Of a DNA stretch of 64,000 bases, positions 6,754-17,200 are shown in pieces. The position numbers and the translations under genes were made by a program. The notes under the pieces were generated by a model. The model was not told the DNA's origin. It ran no database searches and was given only the letters and a program-made list of their open reading frames with translations. Location: assembly GCA_001270045.2 (NCBI GenBank), contig DF970668.1:186001-250000 (forward strand). Direction: 5' to 3'. The stretch's first letter is position 1. The number at the start of each line of letters is the position of its first letter. The DNA is from Bacteroidales bacterium 6E. GTDB lineage: Bacteria > Bacteroidota > Bacteroidia > Bacteroidales > Prolixibacteraceae.

Positions 6754-9450
6754 ATGAAACCAGCAAAGACCAATAAATACCACACTTCCCTATACAATTA
6801 TTCCTTTATTGCCATCCTTCTGATGGTCCTGTTGGCTGCCACTAACTTTCGGGAAGCAAGGGGGGACGATCAGATCAACCAGATTACCCAGCAAGTGATC
6901 GCCAACTTTTCGTCCGAAGACAAGATTCCGGGAACAGAAGGGTTGGCCGGGATTTTTGCAGGCATTCACCAGAATACGTTGATTATTGCGGGTGGTACAG
7001 CATTTCCCGCAGGCAAACCTTGGGAAGGGGGTCAGAAGGTCTATTCCGATGTCATTTTGGTTTATGGGCGCCTTGTAGATGGCACCCTTAAATTATTGCC
7101 AAACGAAGTCAGGCTACCTTCAGGAATCGGGGAAGGTGCTTCGGTTACCACCCCGCAGGGGGTTGTATGCCTGGGTGGACAAACGGCAGAAGGGCTCAGT
7201 GCAGGGGCATTTCTGATCAGCTATACTTCCGGTAAAGTCCAGATTACGGAGCTTCCTTCACTGCCGGAACATATCAGGTTTGCATCTGCCGCTGCCATCG
7301 GCTCCAGGGTATATGTTGCCGGGGGAGAGACACAGGCAGGAGCCACAGACATGTTTCTGGCACTCGATCTTTCGGCACCCTCCGCCGGATGGCAGAAGCT
7401 GCCTCCTTTGCCATTACCGGTATATGGTGCCATGTTGGCTACCCAAATGGACGGTGAAGAAATCAGTGTATTCCTTTTCGGGGGAAGGGCAAGAATTCAG
7501 GGAGCCGAAACCACTGCTTTTTACAGCCATGTCTTCAGGTTCAGACCTTCGATAGGCCAATGGGAACAGCTTCGCGACATCAACATAGATGGGAAAACGG
7601 TAAAACTCGCACTGGCGAATGTTTACTCTGTAGGGGCTTCGCACATTGTGCTTGAAGGCGGTGATACGGGTATCCAATTCAATCAGGTCGAGACGGCCAT
7701 AAACCATCTCAACTCAGGTGATCCCAAGGCACTTGCATCCAGGGACTCCTTGTGGATCAACCATCCGGGATTTAACCCTAACCTATTTGTTTACAACACC
7801 ATAACAGACACTTGGTTCGCCGATGATTCAGGAGAACTGACACCCACTGCCGTTGCCACAGGCCTGAACTGGGATAACAGGTTAATTTCCATTGGAGGAG
7901 AAATCCGTCCGGCAACACGATCAGGCGAAATTCGCGAGATTACTTTCACCGTAAAACCAGTTTTCGGATGGCTAAACTATCTTGTCCTGATTGTTTACTT
8001 TTTGGGAATGCTGTTATTGGGTTTCCTTTTCATGAAAAAGGAGGGCGACGCCAACGACTTTTTTAAGGCTGGAGGCCGGATTCCATGGTGGGCTGCCGGA
8101 ATCAGTATCTTTGCCACAACCCTCAGTGCCATCACCTTCATTGCGATCCCTGCAAAATCCTATGCCACCGACTGGCGCATGTTTACCTTTAACCTGACCA
8201 TCATCCTGATCGTTCCAATTGTCATCCGATTCTTTCTTCCTTTTTTCAGAAGATTCAGTTTCGATACGGCTTATGCATATCTGGATGCCCGTTTTAACCT
8301 GTCGGTACGATGGCTGGCATCCGCCCTGTTTGTTGTTTTCATGGTCAGTCGGATTTCGATTGTCCTGTTTCTCCCATCTCTTGCCCTAAACGCGGTAACA
8401 GGTTTTAGTGTATACTGGGCCATCATTGTGATGGGTGTTGTGACCATTATTTACTGTACCAGTGGAGGAATTGAAGCTGTAGTATGGGGAGATGTCATCC
8501 AGGGATTCATACTGCTGGGAGGTGCACTTGCCGCATTGATTTATATGCTCGCAGGAGTTGACGGCGGCCTGGGAGGATTTATCGATATTTCTACCGAGTT
8601 TCACAAGTTTCACACTTTTGATTTCAGGTTTGACTTTTCACAACCCGTTTTTTGGGTAGTGCTGATCGGAGGTGTTGCCAATTCCCTGATCTCATACACA
8701 AGCGACCAAAGTGTGGTCCAGCGTTACATGACCACTCGTGATGAAAAAGCCACGGCGCGAAGTATCTGGCTCAACGGCATCCTGAGCGTTCCGGTCACTG
8801 TAATATTCTTCCTCTTGGGCACCGGCCTTTTTGCATACTATACCTCCAATCCGGGAAGAATGGCAGTTGTCAATCCCAACATCGACTCGGCATTCCCCCA
8901 GTTTATCGTTTCAAGCATGCCGGCAGGAGTCGCCGGACTATTGATTGCCGCCATATTTGCGGCTGCCATGTCTACACTATCCTCCAATATCAATTCGGCC
9001 GCTGCTGTCATCACATCCGATTTCTACAAAACAATCAGACCCAATTCAAAACACAGAACAGAGATGGGAATTGCCAGATGGTCAGGAATTATCATCGGAT
9101 TACTTGGAATGATGATGGCATTGGTTCTGGCGACCTGGAACATTGCCTCCCTCTGGGACCAGTTCAATACTTTCCTGGGATTGATGACCAGCGGTCTGGG
9201 CGCCTTTTTTATCATGGGCATATTTTTCCCGAGGATTTCAGGCAAGGCTGCTTTGACAGGTGTGATTATCGGAATTGGATTCCTGGTGCTGATCAGGAAC
9301 CACTCCTCCCTCTCCTTCCTTCTGTATGGATTTACCGGCATGTTGACCAGCATTGCTGTTGGGTGGATCCTAAGCTTCGTTTTGAAAAGCGGGAAAGATA
9401 TTCACCAATTCACCTGGGCAGGTCAGAAAAATTACGGAAAAGAAAACTGA
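6754..9450 (+). CDS. NanM-like kelch propeller fused to an SSS sodium symporter
   Basis: An 898-residue two-domain protein. After an N-terminal hydrophobic leader (residues ~17-32), residues ~45-400 form a kelch-type propeller of the NanM/cyclically permuted mutarotase type, with repeated GG motifs (GGTAFPAG, CLGGQT, VAGGE, LFGGR, LEGGDTG, IGGE). From ~404 to the end is a complete SSS symporter (FYKNS-like FFKAGGRIPWW, GGIEAVVWGDVIQ, VVQRYMTTR). NanM speeds alpha-to-beta anomer change of released sialic acid, so the propeller likely sits in the periplasm and feeds the channel it is attached to. One difference from the other SSS protein is WGD in place of WTD in the signature loop. The frame is continuous with no sign of an assembly join. 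Confidence 0.88.
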   Translation: MKPAKTNKYHTSLYNYSFIAILLMVLLAATNFREARGDDQINQITQQVIANFSSEDKIPGTEGLAGIFAGIHQNTLIIAGGTAFPAGKPWEGGQKVYSDVILVYGRLVDGTLKLLPNEVRLPSGIGEGASVTTPQGVVCLGGQTAEGLSAGAFLISYTSGKVQITELPSLPEHIRFASAAAIGSRVYVAGGETQAGATDMFLALDLSAPSAGWQKLPPLPLPVYGAMLATQMDGEEISVFLFGGRARIQGAETTAFYSHVFRFRPSIGQWEQLRDINIDGKTVKLALANVYSVGASHIVLEGGDTGIQFNQVETAINHLNSGDPKALASRDSLWINHPGFNPNLFVYNTITDTWFADDSGELTPTAVATGLNWDNRLISIGGEIRPATRSGEIREITFTVKPVFGWLNYLVLIVYFLGMLLLGFLFMKKEGDANDFFKAGGRIPWWAAGISIFATTLSAITFIAIPAKSYATDWRMFTFNLTIILIVPIVIRFFLPFFRRFSFDTAYAYLDARFNLSVRWLASALFVVFMVSRISIVLFLPSLALNAVTGFSVYWAIIVMGVVTIIYCTSGGIEAVVWGDVIQGFILLGGALAALIYMLAGVDGGLGGFIDISTEFHKFHTFDFRFDFSQPVFWVVLIGGVANSLISYTSDQSVVQRYMTTRDEKATARSIWLNGILSVPVTVIFFLLGTGLFAYYTSNPGRMAVVNPNIDSAFPQFIVSSMPAGVAGLLIAAIFAAAMSTLSSNINSAAAVITSDFYKTIRPNSKHRTEMGIARWSGIIIGLLGMMMALVLATWNIASLWDQFNTFLGLMTSGLGAFFIMGIFFPRISGKAALTGVIIGIGFLVLIRNHSSLSFLLYGFTGMLTSIAVGWILSFVLKSGKDIHQFTWAGQKNYGKEN

Positions 9451-9513
9451 TCCGATCGTCATCTTTGGTACCCACCAGTACTGAAAACATAATGCAAATC
9501 ATTTCCTAACCCC

Positions 9514-9529
9514 TATCATTATAATGATA
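9514..9529. repeat. Perfect 16-bp AT-rich palindrome
   Basis: TATCATTATAATGATA reads the same on both strands and lies in the 170-base gap between the symporter fusion and the exported propeller gene, about 90 bases before the latter. GATAATGATAACATTAT-like half-sites continue to its right. It could be an operator; it has no GC stem, so it is unlikely to be a terminator. Confidence 0.35.
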
Positions 9530-9620
9530 ATGATAACATTATGGGCTCTTTTTTCGTATGCAAGGCTGAGGTCCATGACCTTCATTTTGCAATCAACCAA
9601 GACAACCAAAAGCCTGAAGT

Positions 9621-10814
9621 ATGAAAAAGACGATCTTTTTTCTGTATGTCCTGTCGTTACTTATTTGTAAACAATCAGGAGGCCAGATACCCGAAGCCGA
9701 ATGGGAAAAAGACCTGGCCATCAAGGGAAATTCCTGCCTGACAGACGTCATCCAGAACAGTGATGGAACTTATACCGTGTTGGGATCAAGATCAGATGCC
9801 GGCCCTGAAAAATCGGATCTTTGGCTAATCCGTTTCTCCGCATCGGGTGATACCGTCTGGAGCCGTACTTTCGCAAATCCGGGGATGGACCTTCCTTTCA
9901 GGATTGCCGCACGTCCTGATGGAGGTTACCTGATGGCGTCCGTCAATGAAGTTACATCAGGGCAGTATTTTGCCCGGGTGATTTCTACCGATGCTGACGG
10001 TAAGGAACAGTGGAATAAAACCAGCACGGAGGCCTTACACTTTCCAAATACCGACATTGCCGTTCAGGAGGATGGTAGCTGGTGGTGGCTGCTGACAGTC
10101 GCCGCACTGGAAACCCCTGCTGCCACCCACCTCATTCACATGTCTCCGTCAGGCGAAACCATGAGTGATCATATTTTTACCGACAAGCATGCTCTGGAGG
10201 CACATGCCCTCAGGATTCTTCCCGATGGAACATTGGCAGTATCGGGCGAGATCGCACTCGACAAAGGGGGATCTACCATGTGGATGATGCGGATCAAACC
10301 CACCGGAGAACAGATGTGGAAATCAACCCTTCCCATCACCGGAAAGAACATCAGGCCTGAGTGCATTTGTTGCAGCAATGAAAATGGCTTGTTGGCGGCA
10401 GGATGGATTGGAAGTTGCATGAATCCGGATGCTGCTCCGGAGGACAGGATTTATGATTACGATCTGGTTATCACCAAAATCGACCCTAATGGGAAAGTAT
10501 TATGGACCAAAAATTATGACAGGGAAGGCTCAGAGGGAGGAAACGCATTGGCTGTGATGCCTGACGGGCACATACTTGTGGCCGGAAAATGCGAAACTTC
10601 CTTTACAGGAACTATCGGCCCATGGCTTATGCTCATCGATCCTTCGGGCAAGATGGTCATGGACCATGTCGACAAATTCAGGTTTTCGGGGGATCAGGCT
10701 TCCAGGATCATTCTGACGTCAGACGGAGGATTTGTTATGGTTGGGCCAGGACGACACCAACCCACCCAAAACAGGAGCATTGGATGGATTAAGAAATATA
10801 AGCCCCTGCAATAA
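9621..10814 (+). CDS. Exported beta-propeller-like protein of unknown function
   Basis: 397 residues with a signal peptide (MKKTIFFLYVLSLLICKQ). The mature part is built of repeats that pair a GDTVWSRTF-type strand with a DGGYLMAS-type strand (examples DGGYLMAS, DGSWWWLL, DGTLAVSG, DGHILVAG, DGGFVMVG), the pattern of seven-ish-bladed propellers in Bacteroidota surface proteins. No catalytic motif is recognisable and there is no C-terminal type IX sorting domain. It is the last gene of the sialic acid run and has no homologue in the classical nan operons, so a glycan-binding or accessory role is possible but unproven. Confidence 0.7.
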   Translation: MKKTIFFLYVLSLLICKQSGGQIPEAEWEKDLAIKGNSCLTDVIQNSDGTYTVLGSRSDAGPEKSDLWLIRFSASGDTVWSRTFANPGMDLPFRIAARPDGGYLMASVNEVTSGQYFARVISTDADGKEQWNKTSTEALHFPNTDIAVQEDGSWWWLLTVAALETPAATHLIHMSPSGETMSDHIFTDKHALEAHALRILPDGTLAVSGEIALDKGGSTMWMMRIKPTGEQMWKSTLPITGKNIRPECICCSNENGLLAAGWIGSCMNPDAAPEDRIYDYDLVITKIDPNGKVLWTKNYDREGSEGGNALAVMPDGHILVAGKCETSFTGTIGPWLMLIDPSGKMVMDHVDKFRFSGDQASRIILTSDGGFVMVGPGRHQPTQNRSIGWIKKYKPLQ

Positions 10815-10894
10815 CGATAAACTACCACGTTCCTGCCTTCAGGTTTGGCAATAAGCGCAGAAAGCCATAATATTGGTGGCTTAATTACGCACCC

Positions 10895-11563
10895 ATGGCC
10901 TCATTTCATTTTTTAGACAAAGGAACGGTTGACTACCGTGAATGCTGGGATTTACAGGAACAGCTGTTGAATAATGTTGTCGCCTCGAAAAAGGAGACAG
11001 GAAAGCCCACTTCCCTGAATTATTTTCTTTTGGTGGAGCATCCCCATGTTTATACACTTGGGAAAAGTGGTGATGAACACAACATGTTGATTCATGCCGA
11101 TTTTTTGAAAAAGATCAATGCCACGTTTTATAAGATCAACCGTGGAGGCGATATCACGTACCATGGTCCCGGCCAATTGGTGGGATATCCTATCATTGAC
11201 CTGGATTATTACCAGATTGGGGTCAGGCAATACATCCAAAAAATGGAGGATGCCATAATTGACACGTTGGCAGAATATGGAATCGAGGGTGCCCGGCGTG
11301 AGGGAGCCACCGGAGTCTGGCTAGATGCCTCCCATAAAGTGAGAGCCCGTAAAATCTGCGCAATCGGGGTCCGTGTCAGCAGGTCGGTGACCATGCATGG
11401 ATTTGCATTGAATGTCAATACTGAACTAAGGTACTTTAACTACATCAATCCCTGCGGATTCGATCCCGGAACGGTCACCTCCCTGCAGCAAGAGACCGGA
11501 AAGCTCATTGACATGGAAGAGATTAAAATGCTGATCCGAGAGAAATTTAACCTTCACTATTAA
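10895..11563 (+). CDS. lipB: Octanoyl-[acyl-carrier-protein]:protein transferase
   Basis: Moves octanoate from ACP to lipoate-dependent proteins, the first step of lipoate synthesis. The 222 residues contain the family core RGGDITYHGPGQLVGYP, the lysine-bearing KICAIGVRV and the catalytic cysteine in YINPCGF. LipA is not adjacent. The stop codon lies two bases from the stop of the convergent lipoprotein gene. The downstream 2-oxoacid dehydrogenase E1 at 23.5 kb belongs to a complex that needs lipoylation. Confidence 0.95.
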   Translation: MASFHFLDKGTVDYRECWDLQEQLLNNVVASKKETGKPTSLNYFLLVEHPHVYTLGKSGDEHNMLIHADFLKKINATFYKINRGGDITYHGPGQLVGYPIIDLDYYQIGVRQYIQKMEDAIIDTLAEYGIEGARREGATGVWLDASHKVRARKICAIGVRVSRSVTMHGFALNVNTELRYFNYINPCGFDPGTVTSLQQETGKLIDMEEIKMLIREKFNLHY

Positions 11564-11565
11564 AA

Positions 11566-12048
11566 CTACTCTTTTTCCTTTCTGATCTCGTTGAGTACAT
11601 CTTCCATCACCTTCAAGGCAGAATCACCGATTTCGCGCGCTCCCTTTGAGATGCGTTCAATGTCCCTGTCAAGGTTCTCGTCGAGATATTTGTCGAGATC
11701 CTTGCCTAAACGATTGAGCTCCTCCTCCACACGCTTGTCAATGATCCTGGATGAAGAAGTACCCTCTTTAAGTAAATTGTAGCGTATTTTTAGTCCGGCG
11801 ACATGCATCCGCTCAGTCACCGTTAATTCATCACGGAATTTATGGTACCACTCATCCGTATATTTACGGTACTTTTTGTTTGCCCAGCGCCAGTCGCTGA
11901 TCTTGAAGTCGGGCGAATTTTTTTCGACATCTTTCACAAACCGCTCAAATCCCTTCAGGTACTGTTCCTTGTTGGCAGGTATGGCACAGGATGTCAGCAT
12001 GACCGACATTGCGCCGAAAAGCAGGAAGATTATGATTTTGAATTTCAT
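11566..12048 (-). CDS. DUF6565-type lipoprotein
   Basis: 160 residues with a lipobox (MLTSC, Cys21), so probably anchored in a membrane facing the periplasm. The mature part is almost all charged helix (EKNSPDFKISDWRW, YRKYTDEWYHKF, then a long amphipathic C-terminal helix), matching the small DUF6565 family of Bacteroidales. The function is unknown. It lies 12 bases after the BrkB-like gene on the same strand and is probably cotranscribed with it. Confidence 0.75.
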   Translation of the reverse strand: MKFKIIIFLLFGAMSVMLTSCAIPANKEQYLKGFERFVKDVEKNSPDFKISDWRWANKKYRKYTDEWYHKFRDELTVTERMHVAGLKIRYNLLKEGTSSSRIIDKRVEEELNRLGKDLDKYLDENLDRDIERISKGAREIGDSALKVMEDVLNEIRKEKE

Positions 12049-12060
12049 AGGATGGTTGGA

Positions 12061-13068
12061 TTATTGTTCAACATCATTCGGTAAATCAATTCTTGGTTTG
12101 GGGGAAATGACCTGTTTTCGTATTCGTTCAAACAGGGATTCGTGCGGCTCCTGTTTCGCAGCATAAATACTGGCATTCAGTTCAAAACCGATCAAAAGGA
12201 TCAGTGAAAGCGCGTAAATCAGCAGCAAAATTACCAGCAGCGTGCCGATGGATCCGTAAAGCTTGTTATACTGGTTGAAGTTATTGATATAAACCGTAAA
12301 ACCTATAAAAGTAAGAATGCTCAGGACGGTAGACAGTGTCCCCCCTGCTGAGATAAACCTCCATTCCGACTTCTTGGCAGGAGCCAGATAATAAAGGAAC
12401 GAGTATGCAAAAAAGAAAAGGGCAATGATTACAATCCACTTACTGAAAGTCAGAATATAATAAGTGAAGGTATCGATAAGCGCAAAACGGGTGATGAGGT
12501 AATTCAAGGCCACCTGACCAAAGGTCATCAAGGCGATGGCCACGGTAAGCAAGACGGCAAGAATGAAAAGCAGCAGGATTGAGGTAAGCCTTTGGCTGAG
12601 CCACGAACGTCCCTGGATGCTATGAACGGTCGCATCAAATGCTGCCATCATCGAAGTGATTCCATTGGTCGAGAAAATCAGAGCCATAAAAAAACCCAAG
12701 GAAAGCAGCGTACCACGGGGTTGCTGAATGATATCAGCCACGGTATCCTCAATGGCATCGAATGCCCCGCCCGGCACCAATGATTCAATCAGTTCGAAAA
12801 GTTCATCCTGAAAATTTTCTATGGGAACATAGGGAATGAGCGTAAAAATAAAGATGATCGCAGGAAAAAGGGCGATAAAGAAATTAAAGGCAACCGCGGA
12901 GGCCCTTGTGGTAAGCGAGCCATCCACGATACTCCTCCAAAAGAAAATGGCAACATTGTACAGGGGAACGTTGTCGAAAAAAGGAAGCGTTACCTTGCGT
13001 GCCCAATTAGAGATATGCTCCGATTGCCCTGCACTCCAAACAGACATCTGCTTCCAACGGGACCTCAT
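12061..13068 (-). CDS. YihY/BrkB family inner-membrane protein
   Basis: 335 residues with six predicted membrane segments between ~45 and 300. Family features are RASAVAFNFFIALFPAIIF near the first segment, the LVPGGAFDAIEDTVADI loop and YYLAPAKKSEWRF before the last pair of helices. The family was once annotated as RNase BN but is a membrane protein of uncertain transport role. Its ATG overlaps the TAA of the DUF4783 gene by one base (TAATG), so the two are likely translationally coupled. Confidence 0.88.
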   Translation of the reverse strand: MRSRWKQMSVWSAGQSEHISNWARKVTLPFFDNVPLYNVAIFFWRSIVDGSLTTRASAVAFNFFIALFPAIIFIFTLIPYVPIENFQDELFELIESLVPGGAFDAIEDTVADIIQQPRGTLLSLGFFMALIFSTNGITSMMAAFDATVHSIQGRSWLSQRLTSILLLFILAVLLTVAIALMTFGQVALNYLITRFALIDTFTYYILTFSKWIVIIALFFFAYSFLYYLAPAKKSEWRFISAGGTLSTVLSILTFIGFTVYINNFNQYNKLYGSIGTLLVILLLIYALSLILLIGFELNASIYAAKQEPHESLFERIRKQVISPKPRIDLPNDVEQ

Positions 13069-13472
13069 TATTCCTGCTTTTCAATTCTTAACTGATGAAT
13101 GATAACTTTATCGTCAGTATTCTTCAGCAGAAAATATACCCTAAAACTTCCTTGCTTGGTCACAAGGGTACCTATGACGTATTGGGCACCCTCTTTACCC
13201 CTTTGATGAAGGACTGAAAACCTTTCAGGTTGGTATCGGCTGAAAAAGTTACCCACAATCTGTTCGGCCTGGGCTTTACTATATACATTATCATCGTCGA
13301 GAATCACCAACTCAATGTTCTGGTTGAAATACCCGGCAAGAACCTTGGCGTTGCCCGACTTCAGACTAAGCACCACCTCGTCGGGAATCTGCGCCAGCGA
13401 AGTAAATGCAAAGGTCAATGCCATTGCAAAAATGAGGGCTGAAATCAGGGTAACCTTTTTAATTGGTTTCAT
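13068..13472 (-). CDS. DUF4783 family exported protein
   Basis: 134 residues: a signal peptide (hydrophobic residues ~9-27, cleavage near SLAQ) followed by a small alpha+beta fold with the FFSRYQPERFSVLHQRGKEG section typical of DUF4783, an NTF2-like Bacteroidota family. No enzymatic residues are known. First gene of a three-gene minus-strand set (DUF4783, BrkB-like, DUF6565 lipoprotein), suggesting an envelope role. Confidence 0.8.
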   Translation of the reverse strand: MKPIKKVTLISALIFAMALTFAFTSLAQIPDEVVLSLKSGNAKVLAGYFNQNIELVILDDDNVYSKAQAEQIVGNFFSRYQPERFSVLHQRGKEGAQYVIGTLVTKQGSFRVYFLLKNTDDKVIIHQLRIEKQE

Positions 13473-13685
13473 TATTCTATCATTTTCTAATTTTGTAACA
13501 ACAGCTTTGCAAAAACTGTGCTAAAGCAAAATCAAAGCAGATTTTTAGTGTAAATTTATGAATTTTATGACAGGAAGTACCTTTTCAGGCTTTGCATATA
13601 CTGAAAAAGAAGAAACCGTCCGCCGGTCGAACCTGTTGCGGAAGAGTTCACAATACCTTCCGGTCATCTCCAACAACCGCCAAAA

Positions 13686-14159
13686 ATGAAGATAACTCTG
13701 ATCGTCACGGGCAAAACTGATGCCTCCTGGATCCAGGAAGGAATGGAGGTTTATTTCAAGCGACTGAAACACTATATCCCTTTTTCCATGAAAGTGCTGC
13801 CAGATATCAGGAATACCCGAAACATTCCACCGGAACAGCAGAAGGAAAAGGAAGCAGCCCAAATGTTGCCCCACCTGCAAACACAGGGAGAGATTTTCCT
13901 GCTTGATGAAGGGGGCATTCAGTTTACCTCCAGGGAGTTATCTTCTTTCATCGAGAAAAAGATGATCTCAGCCTGCCGTGAGTTGATTTTCGTGATCGGA
14001 GGCCCTTTTGGCTTCTCTCCCGAAATGGAAAAAATTGCCTCAGGAAAAATTTCTTTATCCCGATTGACTTTTTCCCATCAAATGGTCCGGTTGTTGTTCG
14101 CCGAACAGCTTTACCGGGCAATGACCATCATCAAAGGCGAATCATACCATAACGACTGA
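13686..14159 (+). CDS. rlmH: 23S rRNA (pseudouridine1915-N3)-methyltransferase
   Basis: SPOUT-class methyltransferase that modifies pseudouridine 1915 in helix 69 of 23S rRNA. The 157-residue length is standard. The SAM-binding knot is visible as LLDEGG, FVIGGPFGFS and the C-terminal LSRLTFSHQMVRLLFAEQLYRA region, ending GESYHND. The stop codon is followed by the sensor kinase gene after about 87 untranslated bases. Confidence 0.95.
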   Translation: MKITLIVTGKTDASWIQEGMEVYFKRLKHYIPFSMKVLPDIRNTRNIPPEQQKEKEAAQMLPHLQTQGEIFLLDEGGIQFTSRELSSFIEKKMISACRELIFVIGGPFGFSPEMEKIASGKISLSRLTFSHQMVRLLFAEQLYRAMTIIKGESYHND

Positions 14160-14246
14160 TTGCCACGATTTTCATCTTCCGGAGGTACCAAAAACCAAAA
14201 TGAAAGAAACAAACGATATCAATCCATATGCATAAATAAGGCAACC

Positions 14247-17200
14247 ATGAAATATCGACCCGGGAAATACTTTCTGCTGGCATTGTCGGCATTCCTGATC
14301 ATCATAGCCATTCTCATGGAGAACGGTGTCGTTCTCAGGAATCCCGGAGAAAGGCTGATCTCCGGATTTCAAGAAAAATTGTTGGAAAAGGAAAATAAGG
14401 TTGCCACTGCCATGGAGGAAATCCGAATGATCACCAGATCAAACGGATTCACCGACAACCACCTTAGCTCCTTGGTTCCCTACCATGAGACCATGAAAAA
14501 TTCAGGATACGGTTTTCTGATTTACCGGGAAGGGAAACTGTTTTACTGGTCCGACCGGAGTGTTGCCTTCCGTGAAAACCTTCCGGTCAATACCGAGCCT
14601 GACAGCAAAATAATACGCTTCCCAAATGGATTCTACCTTTCGAGAACCATTGAGGAAAACGACTTTACCATCATCGGACTGATCCAGGTCAGGTATGATT
14701 TCCCGCACGAAAACAAATTTCTCCATAATGCCTATCAGGAAGATTTCTCCCTGCCTGAAACTTTTCAGGTCTTGAAGGCAGGGGCCGAGAATTCAATTGA
14801 CATTTACAACCTCGACAATGAGAAGGTCTTTTCAATCGCACTTCGGGGCGAAATCCAGTGTAAAAAAACGCAGGTCTATATCCCCGCACTTTTATATCTG
14901 GCAGGATTTATCCTGTTAATCCTTTTTTTACGGCGTCTTTTCACCGAATTGCATCAAAGCAGCGGACTGCGCCTGTTACTGATGCTGGGTGTCCTTTTCT
15001 TTCTTTACTGGATCCATATCCTGTTCCGGTTTCCGGGGGTCTTTTACTATCTTGACATCTTCTCGCCCGCACAGTTCGCCTATAGTTTCTGGTTACCATC
15101 CCTGGGAGACTTCTTCATTGTATCATGTTTCATCTTCTACCTCTTGCTGAACCTATACCGTGACCTGAGGATAATCCATATCGAAAGGAACCTGCTCATT
15201 TCACGCAATTATATACTCGCATTCCTGTTGTTTGCCGCAGCCATAGGGTATTTTCTGGCTGGCTTCTTTATAACCCGGTTAATCGCCAACTCCAGTTTTT
15301 CTTTTACTCTGAACCAGATCAATGAAATCACGCTACAGACAGCCATTGGGATCGCGTCCATCATGTTATTGCTCTTCGGGCTGGTTCTTTTTACCATCCG
15401 GATAACGGACGAAGGATTGCGGTTCCTTGAAAAAAAGGAATATATTCTGCTCCTGGCTGCGGTTACCCTGGTCGTGGCCCTTGGAGGATATGTCTTTTCA
15501 GGCATCGTTTCCTATCAACCGTTGTTGTTGTTTGCCTTTTCCTCGTTGCTGGCCGCCATCTATAATCCATCCACTTCCCGAAAGTTTGGAATGAGCTACC
15601 TGGTGCTTTTCATTGCCATCATTACCGTCTTTTCTCTCGAGATAATATACAGGGTGACAGTTAGCAAGGAGCGCGAAGTCCAAAAACTGCTTGCCGTTAA
15701 CCTGGTGGCCGAACATGATCCTGCCGCCGAAGTATTCCTGGCAGAAATTCAGCAGGACATCAACCGGGATCCCAATATTCCCGATTTGCTTTTACAGCCC
15801 TATGAGAATCTTGAAGAATACCTCGAATTTACCTACTTCAGCGGGTTCTTCAGACAGTATGATCTTCAAATTACGATCTGTTCGGGAAGTGACAGCCTGA
15901 TCATCCACCCTCAGAATACGATTGTGCCATGTTTCCCCTTTTTCGACAAAATGATTGAAGACCAGGGAATACCGCTCACGGGAACAAGTTTTTACTATCT
16001 CGACAACATGAATGGACGAATTTCCTATTTCGGAAAAATCCATTATCCGCTCTCGTCCGATTCCATCGGGATTTCAATCTTCATGGAACTGCATTCAAGG
16101 ATTGCCTCCGAGGGAATAGGTTTCCCTGAATTGCTGATCGATAAATCGATGCAAAAACCATCCAGTTACAATCGGTTCGAATATGCCAAATATTATGGGG
16201 GTGAACTAGTCGACAAGCATGGTGACTACCAGTATAATTATTACATCTATTCATATGATTTTGAGGATGCCGAATTCACCTACAGGATCTGGGATGGCTA
16301 TGAACATCTGATATATCGGTCACGCGAGGACAACTATGTTATTGTCAGCCGAAGCCTTTATACTTTTGTCGATTACCTGATTTCGTTCCCTTATCTGTTT
16401 GTTTTCTACTTTGCATTCTCATTGTTGATCCTGCCCTTGATCAGGCCGAAGAACAGAAAGCAAAAGTTTCAGTTTGACCTGAAACTCAGGATACAGGTTT
16501 CCATCATCTCCATTGTCTTCGTGTCATTGTTGCTGGTAGCCCTGGGGACCATTTTCTATAACATTGACGAGTATCGATCCAGATTGCAGGAAGATCTGGA
16601 TGCCAAAATGAATTCGATATCCGCAGAAATTGATCTCAGACTGGAGGAAGTGGAGGAAATCACCCCTGATATCGAGGAATGGCTGACCCGTGAATTGGTC
16701 AAACTTTCCAATATTTTCACCACCGACATCAATATCTATAGTGTCAACGGGGATCTTCTGGTATCTTCACGTCCCGAGGTTTTCAACAGAGGATTGATTT
16801 CCAGAAAGATAAGCACTGATGCCTATTATGAATTGTTTGAGAATTTCCAGACCAGCTATTTTCAGCCTGAGCGAATCGGACAATTGGGCTATCTGTCGGC
16901 CTATACACCAATCATCAACGACAAAGGGGACTACCTGGGATTCATCAACCTGCCATATTTCACGCACCAGGACAAATACAGTCAGGAGATTTCAACCTTC
17001 ATCGTGGCTTTTATCAATCTGTATGTTTTACTGTTCCTGGCCAGTATCATGGTCGCCATCTTCATTGCAAACCAGATTACCCGACCATTGGTCACCATCC
17101 GCGAAAATCTCCGCAAAATTGAATTGGGTAAAAGAAATGAACACATCCAGTATCGTATGGATGACGAAATCGGGAAACTGGTGAAAGAATACAACCGCAA

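Noticed and set aside
10862-10882. AAGCCA/TGGCTT hairpin before lipB as a terminator
   Set aside because: Short stem without a following T-run; chance pairing cannot be excluded.
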